From Ceratodon purpureus (Eukaryota; Streptophyta; Bryopsida; Pseudoditrichales; Ditrichaceae), in assembly GCA_014871385.1 (NCBI GenBank), contig CM026426.1:58464221-58528220 (forward strand): DNA of 64,000 bases, in the 5' to 3' direction. A model generated the notes under the pieces. It did no database searches, was not told the DNA's origin, and saw only the letters and a program-made list of their open reading frames with translations. This document shows, piece by piece, positions 35,549-48,340 of this stretch (the stretch's first letter is position 1; each line of letters begins with the position of its first letter). The position numbers and the translations under genes are program-made.

Positions 35549-38500
35549 GTGGAAGGTGAGGGCTCTGCAGTCGAGTTTTTGGACGCAGGTGGAGCTGCAT
35601 CTGCATCTCGGAATCTCCTTCACGAAGTCGCTACGGAGTGCTCGGGTCAGGAGCTCTGGCATTGTAGCAGCACAGGGAAGCTGTGCGGAGAATTTTATTT
35701 CCAGGAGCGGAGCCGTTCTCCTAGTGCACGAATCAAGAGTGAGAAACATGTTCTCATTGCTAATTCATCGCCGTGTGAAGCATGTAGTGAGACTTCCCGT
35801 GCGTACACCGGTTCTTTCTCCGGTAGAGTGACTGGAGTTGAAAACGGTGCAAACCGTGCCGTTACGTCGGGTTATGGACAGAATGGGACAATGGTGGAGA
35901 AGAAGGTTGCCATTGTTTGGTTTAAGCATGACTTGCGGATGGACGATCACCCTGGTCTTGCTTCTGCAGCGCAATACGACCACGTGCTGCCCCTTTTCAT
36001 CCTCGACTCTTCCTTCTATGCTGGTACGTTTCCGTACGAAGGCACTTCGATATCGGAATTTAGGGAGATTCTACAAATCTTTGCTCTTAAGTTCATCTAG
36101 TGAGGGTGGCTGTTTCAATTCTGGAAGCTGCGTTTCTCGTGCGCGGCTGTCTTCCTGGACGTGTTGCATTTTGCCTGACTAAATTCAATTATGGTTTAGA
36201 GAACTGGATATTATCGTCAGTCACGGATGCGTTGTGAGATGACGATATCATTATCTCGTCGAAGCGGGAACTGAAGGAGTGGAGAAGTGTATGCAGGCTG
36301 GTCTGAGGAGCGACTTGCGATTTTGTTTGATGCCGTGGCAGATCTTAGGCGATCGTTAAAACTCATAGATTCGACCTTAGTGATCCGGAAAGGCCGCAGT
36401 AAAGATGTACTTCTTGGCCTCGCTCTACAGGTGAAACTAAAAATTGTTGTTATTCTGCCGATGTGTTGTAAGAGCTTTAATGTCGTAGACTGTCAGTTTG
36501 ATTTATCAAATCTGAAATTTCTTTTCCACCTCAAGTTCGTCACATTTAATGTGAGTGCGTCGAGAAAGGAGTTGTGTAAGTTTGCTTTCTCTGCAAAGCC
36601 TGAATTGAATTGTTGGAGGTGCCAGGTTCATACAATGGAGATAATCGCTGAGGAAGAAATAGAAGAGATCTGGCATGACCTACTTGGATCTGTTTCTGCA
36701 TCTCTGTCTGTGAAATCTCTGTCAGGACCAAAAACTGGAGTCAAGTATTGGCGAGCTCCCTTATACGACCTCGAGGTAGGTTACTCAGTCTGTCATTCTA
36801 GGTTGCAATGACCCATCCGGTTTAGCGTATGAATCAAGCTGATTTGTGCTGCCTTCGCGGATTGATTTAGAATGGTGCCCATTGGCAATGACTATAAACT
36901 TGTGGGGATTGATTTGTGATGAAGGACATAGAAGATCTGCCTGATAATTATAAAGAATTTATATGCATGCGTCGTCGGGTACTCCTTCCCCAGAATGCTT
37001 CAACTTCACTTCCCTCTTTGCCAACGGATACTGAGCCAGGTATGTGAAGAAAAGTTCACGCGTATCTAAGTAGAACTATCACTTTGTAGGCTGACCGTAA
37101 GTACCTATTTGTAGAACGCTCACCAGTATCTGTGACCTCCGAGAAAGTAGTATTTTGAGCATATTAACAACAATGAGCATCTCCGGATTATGGTTTATTT
37201 TGCTGGTTTGATACTCTATGTCTGTGCCATCCTGAACATAAAGTTGTTGGATGGGTAGGAGAATTACCAAGTCTTGTTGATTTCATCGCGATCAGCAAGA
37301 AAAAATCGGAAGAAAATCCTTTTTGTGAGGTGCTAAAGGCCGCACAGAGCCAATCGGCTGAGAGATTGCTCTTGGGTGAGCCACACGATACCAATGGGAA
37401 CGTCCAGCAGGTAACAAATGCAACAAATGCAACAAATGCAGTTGAGAGAAATTGGATTAATCCTTTTAGCAAGCAAGGAGACGAATTGCCCTTCAATTCA
37501 GTCTGGGAGCACAAACGATATAGAATTGCAAATGTAAAGACGAAATCTGAGGTCGGTAAAATAAGCGGAGGAGCTACTGGAGCCTTGAACATGCTGCGTG
37601 AGTATTTAAAGGCGCTGGAGATAACGCACAACCGTCGTGGAGGGTCAGTCCTTTTATCGTAATTTCTGTTGATGATGAGCCTGTGTTCGTACGTGAAGTT
37701 GGTATGCTATCTTGAGATGTTTCAACTGACTCAAACCAATATATGCAGCAGGATCTACGAGCAAATACTGGAACTCGAGAAAAGATCCGGAGCCTCTTTT
37801 AGAGCGATTTTCAATAGGGTCTTGGAGCTTGGCACCCTTTCACGCAGAAGAGTGTACTATGAAGTGGTAAAGTATGAACGAGATAGAGGACGCAGCTATG
37901 TATCACCCTTTGGTTGTCTATGTTCACAGCCTCTGCCGCTGTTGAAGACGTCAAGTCTATAGAGGTGACTTCCTGGACCAGATTCTTTAAACAACTAAGA
38001 ATGCAAGAGGGCTTCATCCTCCCGCAGCGTTCAGATCTTTATCGAGCTTCGGGTTGTGCTTCAGTTGCTACGTTAAGTGAACGACACAGTCTGCGTGATG
38101 CTCGAGTTTCCTTCATTCAATACTTGAGTTGTAATCTAGTATAACTTCTATCCTGTGCAACAGTGGTTTGATATGATCCAAAGGACGAGCCGGGATCAAG
38201 GGTCTGGAAATGGCCTCAAAGTATGTTCGTGGCGATGGCGCGGATATCTCATCCAGGTCTTACTTCTATTTTTCTTACAATTTCTGGGGTGATTTGTTTT
38301 TGGCAATTGTCATGCTAACTGCGAGAAGCATTGTTGAAGAACTTGAGAACTTATTAGAGTACAACGTATTCAGTGGTCAGCTTCAGTCAACAGTTTTTTT
38401 GCCCTGCGCACAAACAATGTGTATGCAGGATCATTCTTCCGTATCTTACGCTCCGAATAGTTTGTGTTTCATGCTACAGTACTCGACTCTTGGAGACGAA

Positions 38501-40265
38501 GGTCCTGCAGTTGTTCTAATCCACGGATTTGGCGCATTTTGGGAACACTATCGGGACAATATCCGAGGTCTTGCAGAGAAAGGCAACCGTGTATGGGGCT
38601 TTACCATGGTTGGCTTTGGGCGCTCTGAGAAACCCCCTATCTCTTACACTGAGCTTCTCCTGGCAGAGCTTGTGAGGGATTTTATCGTAGAGGTTGTCAA
38701 AGAGCCCGATACTCCTGCGGGAAACTCAATTGGGGGTAATTATCTCTTTGAGAGAAGAACCACAACTCTGTTTCTTTGTGTAACCTTTCTGATAATTATT
38801 TCTATATATTCATGCAGGGTATACAACATGTGTAGTGGCGGGGCTATGGCCTCGCATAGTGAGATCGTTGATTTTGCTTAATTCAGCAGGACAGGTGGTC
38901 CCTAATTACACATCACTTCAATATCGGAAGGTGCGATTTCTCCGTCCTACATCATTCGCCCTGTTCAATCTTGAGAACTAAATTCATGAAGTAGAAATTA
39001 CGCATTTCAAAAATAGAATATTTTGGCCCACTGACTTGTCATAGACGTAATTTTGGAGTTTTGTATGTCTTGTGTAGCCGCGAGAGAAGTCCTTTATTGC
39101 GAAACGAGGAGCGCATATTCTACTAGTTTACTTGCGGCAATTGAGCAATCGGCTGTTGAAACGATGCTACCCAAATGTTTTTTTCTAACTCTGGAATCTA
39201 AGCCTACATTATGGTTGCTGTTATGCGTGCGCTTTGATTTTATTCCTAGTTGCTCTTTTGATAATTGTGTGTACCTGAGGTCCGTGCTGGTCTCCCTGCA
39301 ACAGCAATCTGTGCTTCATCCAACTCGTGAATTAGTACACTTTTAAGTAAATTGGCGAAAGGCTCACTAGAGTGCCCATGTGCGCTTTTTCTGCAACTTT
39401 GTACTCATTGCTTCGTCTCGAATGGACGCAGAGAACAACAAGAGTGGATGCTTGGCTTCAATCTGAAGTAATGCGACCTGTATCCTGTCGAAAACAACTT
39501 GCTGTTTTCAATCATATTTGTGTACTAACTTTTAGGAGGTTGAGCATTTGCCACGTAAGTTAAATTTCGGCAAGGTTTGATAGAGTTCTAAGTCTCTGCA
39601 CGGAAGCTGTGTGTGTGCGAGTGAAGAATGACTGACGTGGGGTGAATGGGAAGTTTTACTTTGTAAACTGCACATACCAGACCATAAAGTTGACGCGTGG
39701 TTCCGACGGTTTTATCAACATGAGATGAGTTGAACCTTGACTGATCTAAGTCCTTTGATCCTGGCTCCACGGCTGTCCTTGAAAGCATCTTTCATCTGAA
39801 TCGGCCATTGCCCTTGAACTTCTACATTGACCGATACAACGGCGAGGTGTTGGTCATTCAGGTACGAGTTATCCCGGTTTTTGGTTGTTTTGAATTTAAA
39901 CTTGCAGAAACTAGCTTTAATATCCACCTTAATAAATTTAAACTATTTATATGATTTTACGTGTTAAATATGTGCAGGGTGTAAGAGATCCTTTGCACAA
40001 TGCAACAAAGCGAGCAGCTATGCTGCGAGCTTACTGTAACAATGTTACAACTCGGCTACTGAATGCTGGTCACTGTCCGCATGACGAGGTTCCAGATGAA
40101 GTGAATGCGTTGATCCATGACTGGCTTAAATGCTCAAACGCTGAGCCAGCCATGAACACTGAGAAACTAGAGCTCCGGTTCCTCAGCAATGAGGACGCCG
40201 CTGGTATTGTCAAAGGAGAGTCTCGACTCATCAAACCAGACTGGTATTCATACTTCAGCCGTTGA
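35549..40265 (+). CDS. Photolyase-domain / alpha-beta hydrolase fusion protein
   Basis: A plant-type fusion resembling Arabidopsis At4g25290. Exons by frame continuity: ..36023, 36297-36430, 36626-36775, 36925-37039, 37244-37643, 37749-37964, 38164-38256, 38480-38735, 38818-38930, probable pieces near 39053-39177 and 39420-39470, about 39757-39861, 39978-40265. The N-terminal photolyase alpha/beta domain starts MVEKKVAIVWFKHDLRMDDHP (ATG 35891; the frame is open from 35549). The C-terminal FAD-binding half of a true photolyase is absent. The hydrolase part shows LIHGFGAFWEHY, the nucleophile elbow GNSIGG across a splice site, RDP (likely acid) and GHCPHDE (catalytic His). Exon 6 needs a +1 correction near 37915. 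The N-terminus is uncertain: another frame from ATG 35471 looks like a plastid transit peptide. Substrate unknown. Stop is TGA. Confidence 0.8.
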
Positions 40266-41307
40266 CAGAACGAAGGGCGACAACGATGATTGTCTTTTCT
40301 TCTATTGTAAAAACATCATGCTACTCTTAGAGTGATTGTACAATTCAGTTCTCAGGCAGCAATGTAATTATCGAACGTTTTTGCTGCACAACCAAACGGC
40401 TGTATCCAGCTGAATCCATCTTTATTTCTAATGGAAAGATTTACATCTTGTTTTCGGTTGCAGTTTCACTGTCCTCGACAGACTGGTGACTCAAGTACAT
40501 GGATTTCTTTGGCTGCCTCTTTGCGCCGTGTAAGGGGCCCGAGTTCAGATGACCCTTGAAGGGAAGTCCAGGGTGAAAGACATTAAGTTACTCCATTCAC
40601 AGGTCAAAAGTTGCTTGACTGTTAATCTGGAAGGCGCAGAGTTAGGGTTACAAATGGGCAAGTGTCTATCCCTGCTTTATATAAGGGGGCTCCCCAGTTT
40701 AGCGTAAGTGGCGACCATCGTGATCTTCTCGGTTTGTCACACATCTACTTTAAATAAATGCTTGTGCAATGTGCAACGGGATCGCATTATTTCATGTAAC
40801 TTGAACAATGCCTTGGTTTCTGATAGTTTCCGGCGGTTCCCAATCAAACGAAGAGATTCCCTCCAGTCAACCACTGCGATAGAGTTACGATAGACTAACT
40901 AATGTCCATTTTTTACCGGTCAGTTACTCGGGCAATTGATGCTATTTTGAACTCTATGAGCCACTGGAACTTCAAACTGTCTTTGGCAATTGAGTGTGTT
41001 GCCAGCAAACTTCGGTGACGCAACGTATCCACGTTTAGAACTGACTCTCAGCGGAAGAAACTCACTTCCGACGTCTACTTGTGAAGTGTAGAAATTCTTT
41101 GGAATTTGGCAGATCTCTGAACTGGCTATCTATTGAGGTTTCGTTGTGGGCTGGTAAATTATTCAGGGTCTATTCTGGTCAGTGTTTCTGGTGGTCCTCT
41201 TCCATGCCTCCTCTATCCTTTCAAATGGGGTAGTGAATGAGACAGTCGAAAGAGAATAAAGGTATTTTATTGTGCGGATTTGCTTCCGATCAACGAGCGG
41301 TAGAGCC
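40266..41307. other. Intergenic region between two host genes
   Basis: About 1 kb holding the 3' flank of the photolyase-hydrolase gene and the promoter/5' leader of the peptidase gene. No repeat or additional exon is seen. Confidence 0.6.
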
Positions 41308-44300
41308 ATGGCAGGCCGCTTAGTGGCGGCAGTGGCGCGCGATACATCGCGATCTTTGCAAAAACGTCAATGGCAGTCCATGGGACGTTTCTTCAGTTCG
41401 ATGGCTGTGTCGGACGAGAGGTTCCAGCGATACAATTCTCCTACAGCGAAGGACATTGATCACACGATGGTGCTTGGCACCCCCGAAACTAAGGTCACCA
41501 CCCTCCCTAACGGATTGCGTGTCGCCAGCGAGAGCAACATGTCAGCGGAAACCGCCACCGTGGGAGTCTGGATCGACGCCGGCAGTCGGTTTGAAACTGC
41601 TGATACGAATGGTACAGCGCATTTTCTGGAGCACATGATATTTAAGGGTACGAAGAAGAGGAACCTTCGGCAGCTGGAGGAGGAAATTGAGAACATGGGG
41701 GGGCATTTGAATGCTTACACGTCCCGCGAGCAGACGACTTACTATGCTAAAGTGTTGAAGAAGGATGTTCCGGTTGCTGTGGATATCTTGGCAGACATCC
41801 TGCAAAATTCGTCATTTGACGAGGATCGGATCAATCGTGAGCGAAATGTTATTTTGCGAGAGATGGAAGAGGTAGGTTGGAATCGTAGACCTAAACTGAC
41901 AGCATTTGTGCTTTGTTGAATGCCATAACTCTTCACAATTTGGCTCTGAGTGTCTGAGATGCATGAACTTAATTGTGTGCAGGTATATTCATTGGGATCT
42001 TACTTTAAATGTTTACATTCCATTGTAAAAGATCACCTTGTGAACCTGGCTTCGTGATGATCATTGTCCAATTTGCTCAGTGCAAGTCTTGCACTATGAT
42101 GGGATTGTTTCACCAGCACTAGGATCATGGTGGACTTGAGACAATGCCGTCTGAATATTAATGCTCTTTTACATTCTCACAAATAGCGATTCCTAAAAAC
42201 TCTGTCTGGCTGCAATGATTGAAATTCATGTTGTTGATTCTGCAGCCTTCTTTATGGTGCAAACTTCAACCGCATAATTTTCTATTTTGAAATTTGTCGA
42301 GTATGCTCGCTTGCAATGCGGCATACTCTCATGCACGCTGTATGCATCCCAGACCAGGGTTGTTCAGAATTTTCAATGGTGATATTGGATCTCGTAATGA
42401 TGAATTGGGAATAAAACTTTGACATGATTTTGGAGTTGGGGAAATGTGTCTCAGAGAACTGGGCTAAGTTCCTTCAACTTTTGATATAAAAACTTTTCAT
42501 CACACCAACGTCTTAGGGCTGCTCCGCTGTTAGGATTTGGAATTTTCTTTTTTCCCAGTTAGCGTATGCAGGTTTTGTTAATGTTTCGGACATACCACTG
42601 TTGGCATTCGTTATCAGCTATGTATCCTGATTCTGGCTGGTGAAGCGGTTGTTGATGCCAGGTAGAAGGCCAAGTGGAGGAGGTTATGTTCGATCACTTA
42701 CACGCAACTGCATTTCAATATACCCCTCTGGGACGCACAATATTGGGCCCAGCAGAGAATATTCGCAACATCACAAAGGATAACTTGAGGGATTACATTT
42801 CTAAACACTACACAGGACCTAGAATGGTACCCTAAATTTCTTAACACTTGTCTTCTGAACTTCAGAAAATGGGGCCGGATGTTGCAAGTGATGTGTTACT
42901 GTAGGAAACTTAGTATTTGTTGATCTTTTAGTGCTCAGTTCTTACCAACATCGCACTGTTTGTGTGGCTTTATAATGATGGAACTGTATATTTCTTTCAC
43001 CAATTCTACATTATTGTCCTTTAGGCCAACTGCGAAAAAAAGTATGATAGATGCCACAGCACTTCAAGTTATTGACAATACTTTGGAAGAGTCCAGCTCA
43101 GAATTTGTTACATCGCTGAACAGAGTTTGTCCACCATGACCCCCAGCACTGGCACCTGAACCATGATGCTAAGGAATTTTAAGGAATGGGTAAACAGTAT
43201 GCTATTGGAAGTGCTTAAAATGCACTTATTCGTACACAATGGGTTGCAGGTTGTTGCAGCTGCTGGAGCTGTCAACCATGATGAACTGGTTAAGACAGTC
43301 GAAAAGTCTTTTCAGAATCTTTCAACTGACCCTACTACAGCTGGGGAACTTGTAATGCAGGAACCTGCTAGTTTTACCGGATCAGAGGTGGGTGATTTTT
43401 TTGTGTGTTCTGTTGCTTCCTGTGTAAGTAGACTTAGTTTTCACCACATCCCTACTGCTGGAGGTAGGCTGGAGTGTTCCTCTAATGTCTCCCTTGCAGT
43501 GACAATCCTTTTATAAACGAGCATCAGTGTAGTATTAGAATTCGCACACGAAATCCCCAAGCAGCTAAGCTCTGCTCTGCTTCTGTACGTGACAGGTTCG
43601 TCTTCGGGACGATGACTGTCCATTAGCCTACTTTGCTGTAGCAGTGAGTGGTGCACCATGGACGGATCCAGATTCAATAGCATTAATGGTTATGCAGACG
43701 ATGTTGGGAGCTTGGAACAAGAGTGCCGGTGCTGGGAAGCACATGGGGTAGTTCTGATTATGATTTCTTGTTTGAAAATGAAACACTGCTTTTGTACTGC
43801 GGCTTGTTCTTGATTGTGCTGCTAATTCATTGTTTGTGAGACTTATGCAGAAGCATGGAAGATTTCTCTTGGCTAATTTTCTGAAAGTGTGTTTGATTAG
43901 TAAATATCGAGTTGTTTTTACCCAGGTCAGAAATGGCTCAACAGATTGCAGCGAATGATCTGGCTGAGAGTGTGATGGCATTCAACACGAATTACAGCGA
44001 TTCTGGACTTTTTGGTGTGTATGCAGTCGCCAAGGTTCGTCTTTCAACTGTTCATGTGATGCATTTATAAATACGCAAAAGAGTAGTGCTCCATTTTTTA
44101 ACTGGTAAAGATGTCAGATTGTTTATCCGGTTGTCAACCCAGAGGCTCTATTTTTGCTATATTTTTGCAGGAAGAGCACCTAGATGACCTCTGCTATGTT
44201 ATCATGCATCAAATGGGAAGGATGATCTACCGTGTCGAGGCAGAAGATGTAGCCCGTGCGCGAAATCAGGTCTAGATATCATGCTCTTGCCAGTTATGTT

Positions 44301-45161
44301 CAGGTGATGCTGCAAGTGCAGGTTTTTCAACGTCTTGGATTTATCGTTTAAAGTCGTGCAGACATCTAGCAATATCTGTGAATAGTGGTCGGTCTTTCTG
44401 AATTGGAGAAGTAACAAGGAGTCTTGGAATAGTACTACGTGGCTGTTGAGTTTGAAAGATTTTTTGCTGAGTTTAGGTGTAACCTTTGGTTAATGCAGTT
44501 GAAGTCATGTTTGCTTCTTCATCTGGACGGAACAAGTCCTATTGCTGAGGACATTGGTCGACAGGTGGGTGGAATAACTGAGGAACATACTACATTGAGA
44601 ATCGTCGTGTTTAGGTTCTAACTTTGTTTCTTCGACAAGTACTTGCTGTGTTCATTGTAAACTTCCGGCATAATTTGTCATTTTGGACCCCAGTAGAGAG
44701 GCGACTGATTAGGCTTCTTCTAAATGTCGTTTTATTTGGTCCTTATTTGCTACATTTCTTCTATCAATCAGAAAGAAAATGAAAGTAAGGATACAAAGCA
44801 TGGATGTTATGCAGATTGTCCCAAGTACTCATCAGCTTCTGACCTCCTTTCCCGTTTTATTTAGATGTTGACTTATGGAAGACGAGTACCGTTAGCAGAG
44901 CTTTTTGCTCGCATTGATGCCGTGGACGCGGAATGTGTGAAACGTGTTGCAGCTCGCTTCATTTATGACAAGGTTGGTCGCTGGTTGTTCTACTGCAACA
45001 GTTGAGGGTGCTTTAGTTATTGATTAAGAGATGCAAATTGTGTGAGTTTTAACCACACCAGTTCTTTTGTGCAGGAAGTGGCCATTGCTGGCATGGGACC
45101 TCTCTCTGAGCTTCGGGATTACACGTGGTTCCGGCGTAGGACTTATTGGTTAAGATACTAA
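41308..45161 (+). CDS. MPPB: Mitochondrial processing peptidase beta subunit
   Basis: Nine exons join in phase to about 495 residues, ending TAA: 41308-41871, 42662-42826, 43250-43387, 43596-43747, 43926-44034, 44171-44269, 44499-44564, 44865-44972, 45075-45161. The ATG is in a strong context (GCCATGG), with an Arg-rich mitochondrial presequence after it ([12 protein letters not shown]). The zinc site is H105-F-L-E-H109 with the distal Glu at about 185 (REMEE), the HxxEH(x)76E arrangement of M16 peptidases. This marks the catalytic beta rather than the alpha subunit. It removes targeting presequences in the matrix; in plants it is also core protein 1 of the cytochrome bc1 complex. The end ..RTYWLRY is usual for the family. 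Length is normal and no stop or frameshift is seen, in contrast to the rest of the window. Confidence 0.95.
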
Positions 45162-45587
45162 CTAAAGTGTACAAGCACAGGCAGAAATTAGTTTTAATCT
45201 ACGTTATAAAACTTGAAGTCACCCTATTCCTGTCCAAATAGGACAAATTCCACGATCCGTACAATTTTTCATTAAGCCTTCTAGAGTATATGGCCAAAAT
45301 TGCTTTCTAAGAGCATCTGCACCGCAAGCTCTTTTTGCCCCGCCAACCTCAACCTCAAATCCGAGGGGTCGTTGGCATTCAAGCTCCCCACCCAGCCATA
45401 AATGGACCCCGCGAACGCACAAATCTAGGGCGCCACACCCCTCTAAAGCCAACTTCCCTGTATAGTTCAGGGGCCTTGCGGCTCGCCTTCCCTCGCCTCC
45501 AAAGCAACATCTTTGTAGTTCATTATGGCCGGACGGTCAGCTTTTGAATTGGAGATTACTTTTGAAGACGAATGTCCAGGCCGTCAA
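45162..45587. other. 3' flank of the peptidase gene with a transposon-end-like motif
   Basis: Contains TAAGAGCATCTGCACCGC at about 45307, which resembles the GAGCATCT.. ends common in plant non-autonomous DNA transposons and the inner ends of the large inverted repeat that follows. Confidence 0.35.
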
Positions 45588-48340
45588 GGTTTAAATAATC
45601 ACAAACAAGGAATTTGGTCATGAGGAATTACCAAAAGCATAGTTAAACTGTAATTCCAGTAATAAAAATTCCAAGGTTTTGAGCAAAATATTTGAAGCAC
45701 CTCAAAATCATTGAAAGTTTGAAAATCATAAAAGGAAGATTGAAAATCATAAATGGAAGATTAAAAATCATAAATGGAAGATTAAAAATCATAAATGGAA
45801 TATCAAATATCATACTTAGATATGAGGTACACAGACCAAAATCTACCCATGATTTTTTTAAATCCAAAAATGAAAATTAAAGATCCAAAAACGAGTTTAT
45901 AAAATATATCCTCATGAAATATATATAAGTAAAACTAAGTCTTCAAATATATTGAAAAAAATACATGTTATCAAACCTTTGAAATATATATGTAAAATAT
46001 ATTCATAAAGGGGAGAAATATATCATCACAGACCAACTCAAAAAAATAAGAGAAGACAAGTGAGATAATACAATTTCAACTAGTCATATGTCTTTATTTA
46101 CTATAACGAAGCGATAAAAAAATAAGAAATATTTTTTTTAGAGTATAACGTAGCTTAAATTTAAAATTACCTCAAGTTTTATGTGGACACAAATTGTTTT
46201 AAAATAAAGATAAGTGAAGATTTGACTTTTCAAATAAAATAAAAGTAGGTAAAACAAGTCATATGTCTTGATATACTATGGTTTACTTGATAAATTATTA
46301 AATATCCAAATTTAGTAGAAGAAGAAAAGATAAAAATAATTTCAAGTTTAGATTGTAGTGTACTTTTAAAAAATATACTAATGAATTTTTACATTTAGAA
46401 AAAACATAAAAGTATTCATAAATTTAGATTGTAGTATAGATTTTAAAAATATACTATTAAAGTTCTATATTAAAATAGAAGGATAATTTAAAATGTTAAA
46501 TTCAAAATGTAATATAGTTGTCTTTAAATATACTACTGAAGTCCAAAGCCTCACGGTTCTACAAAGGAGTACCTTAAAAAAATGAATTAAGCTAAAAATA
46601 TTTCACCAAGGGTAGTCTGGGAAGAAAATTAGAAGAATGGTTCAAGTTTAATCAATGCCTTGTGATTCGCACGAAGGGAATAGCCTTGGGCAGTGTGCAA
46701 CAAACTAGATTTTAGAGTTCTGGGTGAGGCACTCAACTCCCTCTCTCCCATAAATCCCTCCAACAGTCCCTCCATTATCCAGATCAAGGGGTTGTTTGAA
46801 GGAACTGCAGTGTAGATGCTTTTAGTAAATCTAACAGTAGAAAGCACTTAGAGCATCTATACCACAGTCCCTTCAAATAGCCCCTTGATTTGGATAATGG
46901 AGGGACTGTTGGAGGGATTTATGGGAGAGAGGGAGTTGAGTGCCTCACCCAGAACTCTAAAATCTAGTTTGTTGCACACTGCCCAAGGCTATTCCCTTCG
47001 TACGAATCACAAGGCATTGATTAAACTTGAACCATTCTTCTAGTTTTCTTCCCAGACTACCCTTGGTGAAATATTTTTAGCTTAATTCATTTTTTTAAGG
47101 TACTCCTTTGTAGAACCGTGAGGCTTTGGACTTCAGTAGTATATTTAAAGACAACTATATTACATTTTGAATTTAACATTTTAAATTATCCTTCTATTTT
47201 AATATAGAACTTTAATAGTATATTCCTAAAATCTATACTACAATCAAAATTAAGAATACTTTTATGTTTTTTGTTCTAAATGTAAAATCTAATAGTAATA
47301 ATTATTTTTTAAAAGTACACTACAATCTAAATTTGAAATTAAATTTATCTTTTTCTTTTCTTGAATTTAGATATTTAATAGTTTATCAGATAACCATAGT
47401 ACAATCTAAATTTAAACTTCAAACTATGATATTAGTTTTATTTTTTATTTTGCTTTAAGAGTCAAATCTTCATTTTTCTTTATTTTTAAACAATTTGTGT
47501 CCATATGAAAAAAAGATAATTCTAAATATAAGGTGTACTAAACTTCAAAAAATATGTTTTCTATTTTTTATCGCTTGACTATAGTATATAAAGACATATG
47601 ACTTGTTTCACTTACTTTTATCTTTTTTTGAAAGTCAAATCTTTACTTCTCTTTATTTTTAAACAATTTGTGTCCACATGAAAAAAAGATGATCCTAAAT
47701 ATAAGTTATGGTAGACATTTAAAAACATCATTCTTAGTTTTATTGCTTGAGTATAGTATATAAAGACATATGACTTGTTGAAATTATATTATCTCACTTG
47801 TCATCTCTTATATTTTTGAGTTGGTCTGTGAGGATATATTTCTCCTCCTTATGAATATATTCTACATATATATTTCAAAGGTTTGATAACATGTATTTCT
47901 ATCAATATATTTGAAGACTTAAACATATTTGAAGATTAATATATTTTTTATCAATATATTTGAAGACTTAGTTTTACTTATATATATTTTATGAAGATAT
48001 ATTTTATAAATTCATTTTTGGATCTTCAATTTTCATTTTTGGATTTTTGATCTTCATTTTCGGATTTTCAAAAATCATCTTTAAATATTTGATTTGTCTA
48101 ACCAGATATCTATTTTGAATTTTGAATTTTTTATTTATGATTTTCAATCTTCCATTTATGATTTTGGATCTTCCATTTATGATTTTGGATCTTCCATTCA
48201 TAATTTTCAAACTTTCAATTAATTGAAATGCTTCAAGTATTTTGATTAGAACTTTGGAATTTTTATTACAAAAATTACTGTTTAACTATGTTTTTGGTAA
48301 TTTCTTGTGACCAAATTCCTTGATTGCCTTTATTTAAACC
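45588..48340. mobile_element. Large inverted repeat (fold-back element or head-to-head transposon pair)
   Basis: The left arm (45588-46820, about 1.23 kb) is an inverted copy of the right arm (46852-48340, about 1.49 kb), separated by only 31 nt. Identity by eye is very high for the inner 300 bp (for example the stretch with GGATAATGGAGGGACTGTTG) and lower outward. The inner ends read AGCATCTAYAC on both sides. The outer ends share GGTTTAAATA. The right arm is longer, partly from a duplication of about 173 bp (near 47460 and 47633). No coding capacity is seen. A transcript through it would form a hairpin of more than 1 kb. Confidence 0.9.
45730..45805 (+). repeat. 21-bp tandem repeat in the left arm
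   Basis: The unit ATCATAAATGGAAGATTAAAA occurs about three times. The mirrored version in the right arm lies at about 48117-48210, with its own variation. Isoleucine/lysine frames across it are artefacts. Confidence 0.85.

Noticed and set aside
41272-41307. Upstream extension of the peptidase reading frame
   Set aside because: It would start with GTG; the ATG at 41308 is in a strong context and begins a typical mitochondrial presequence.
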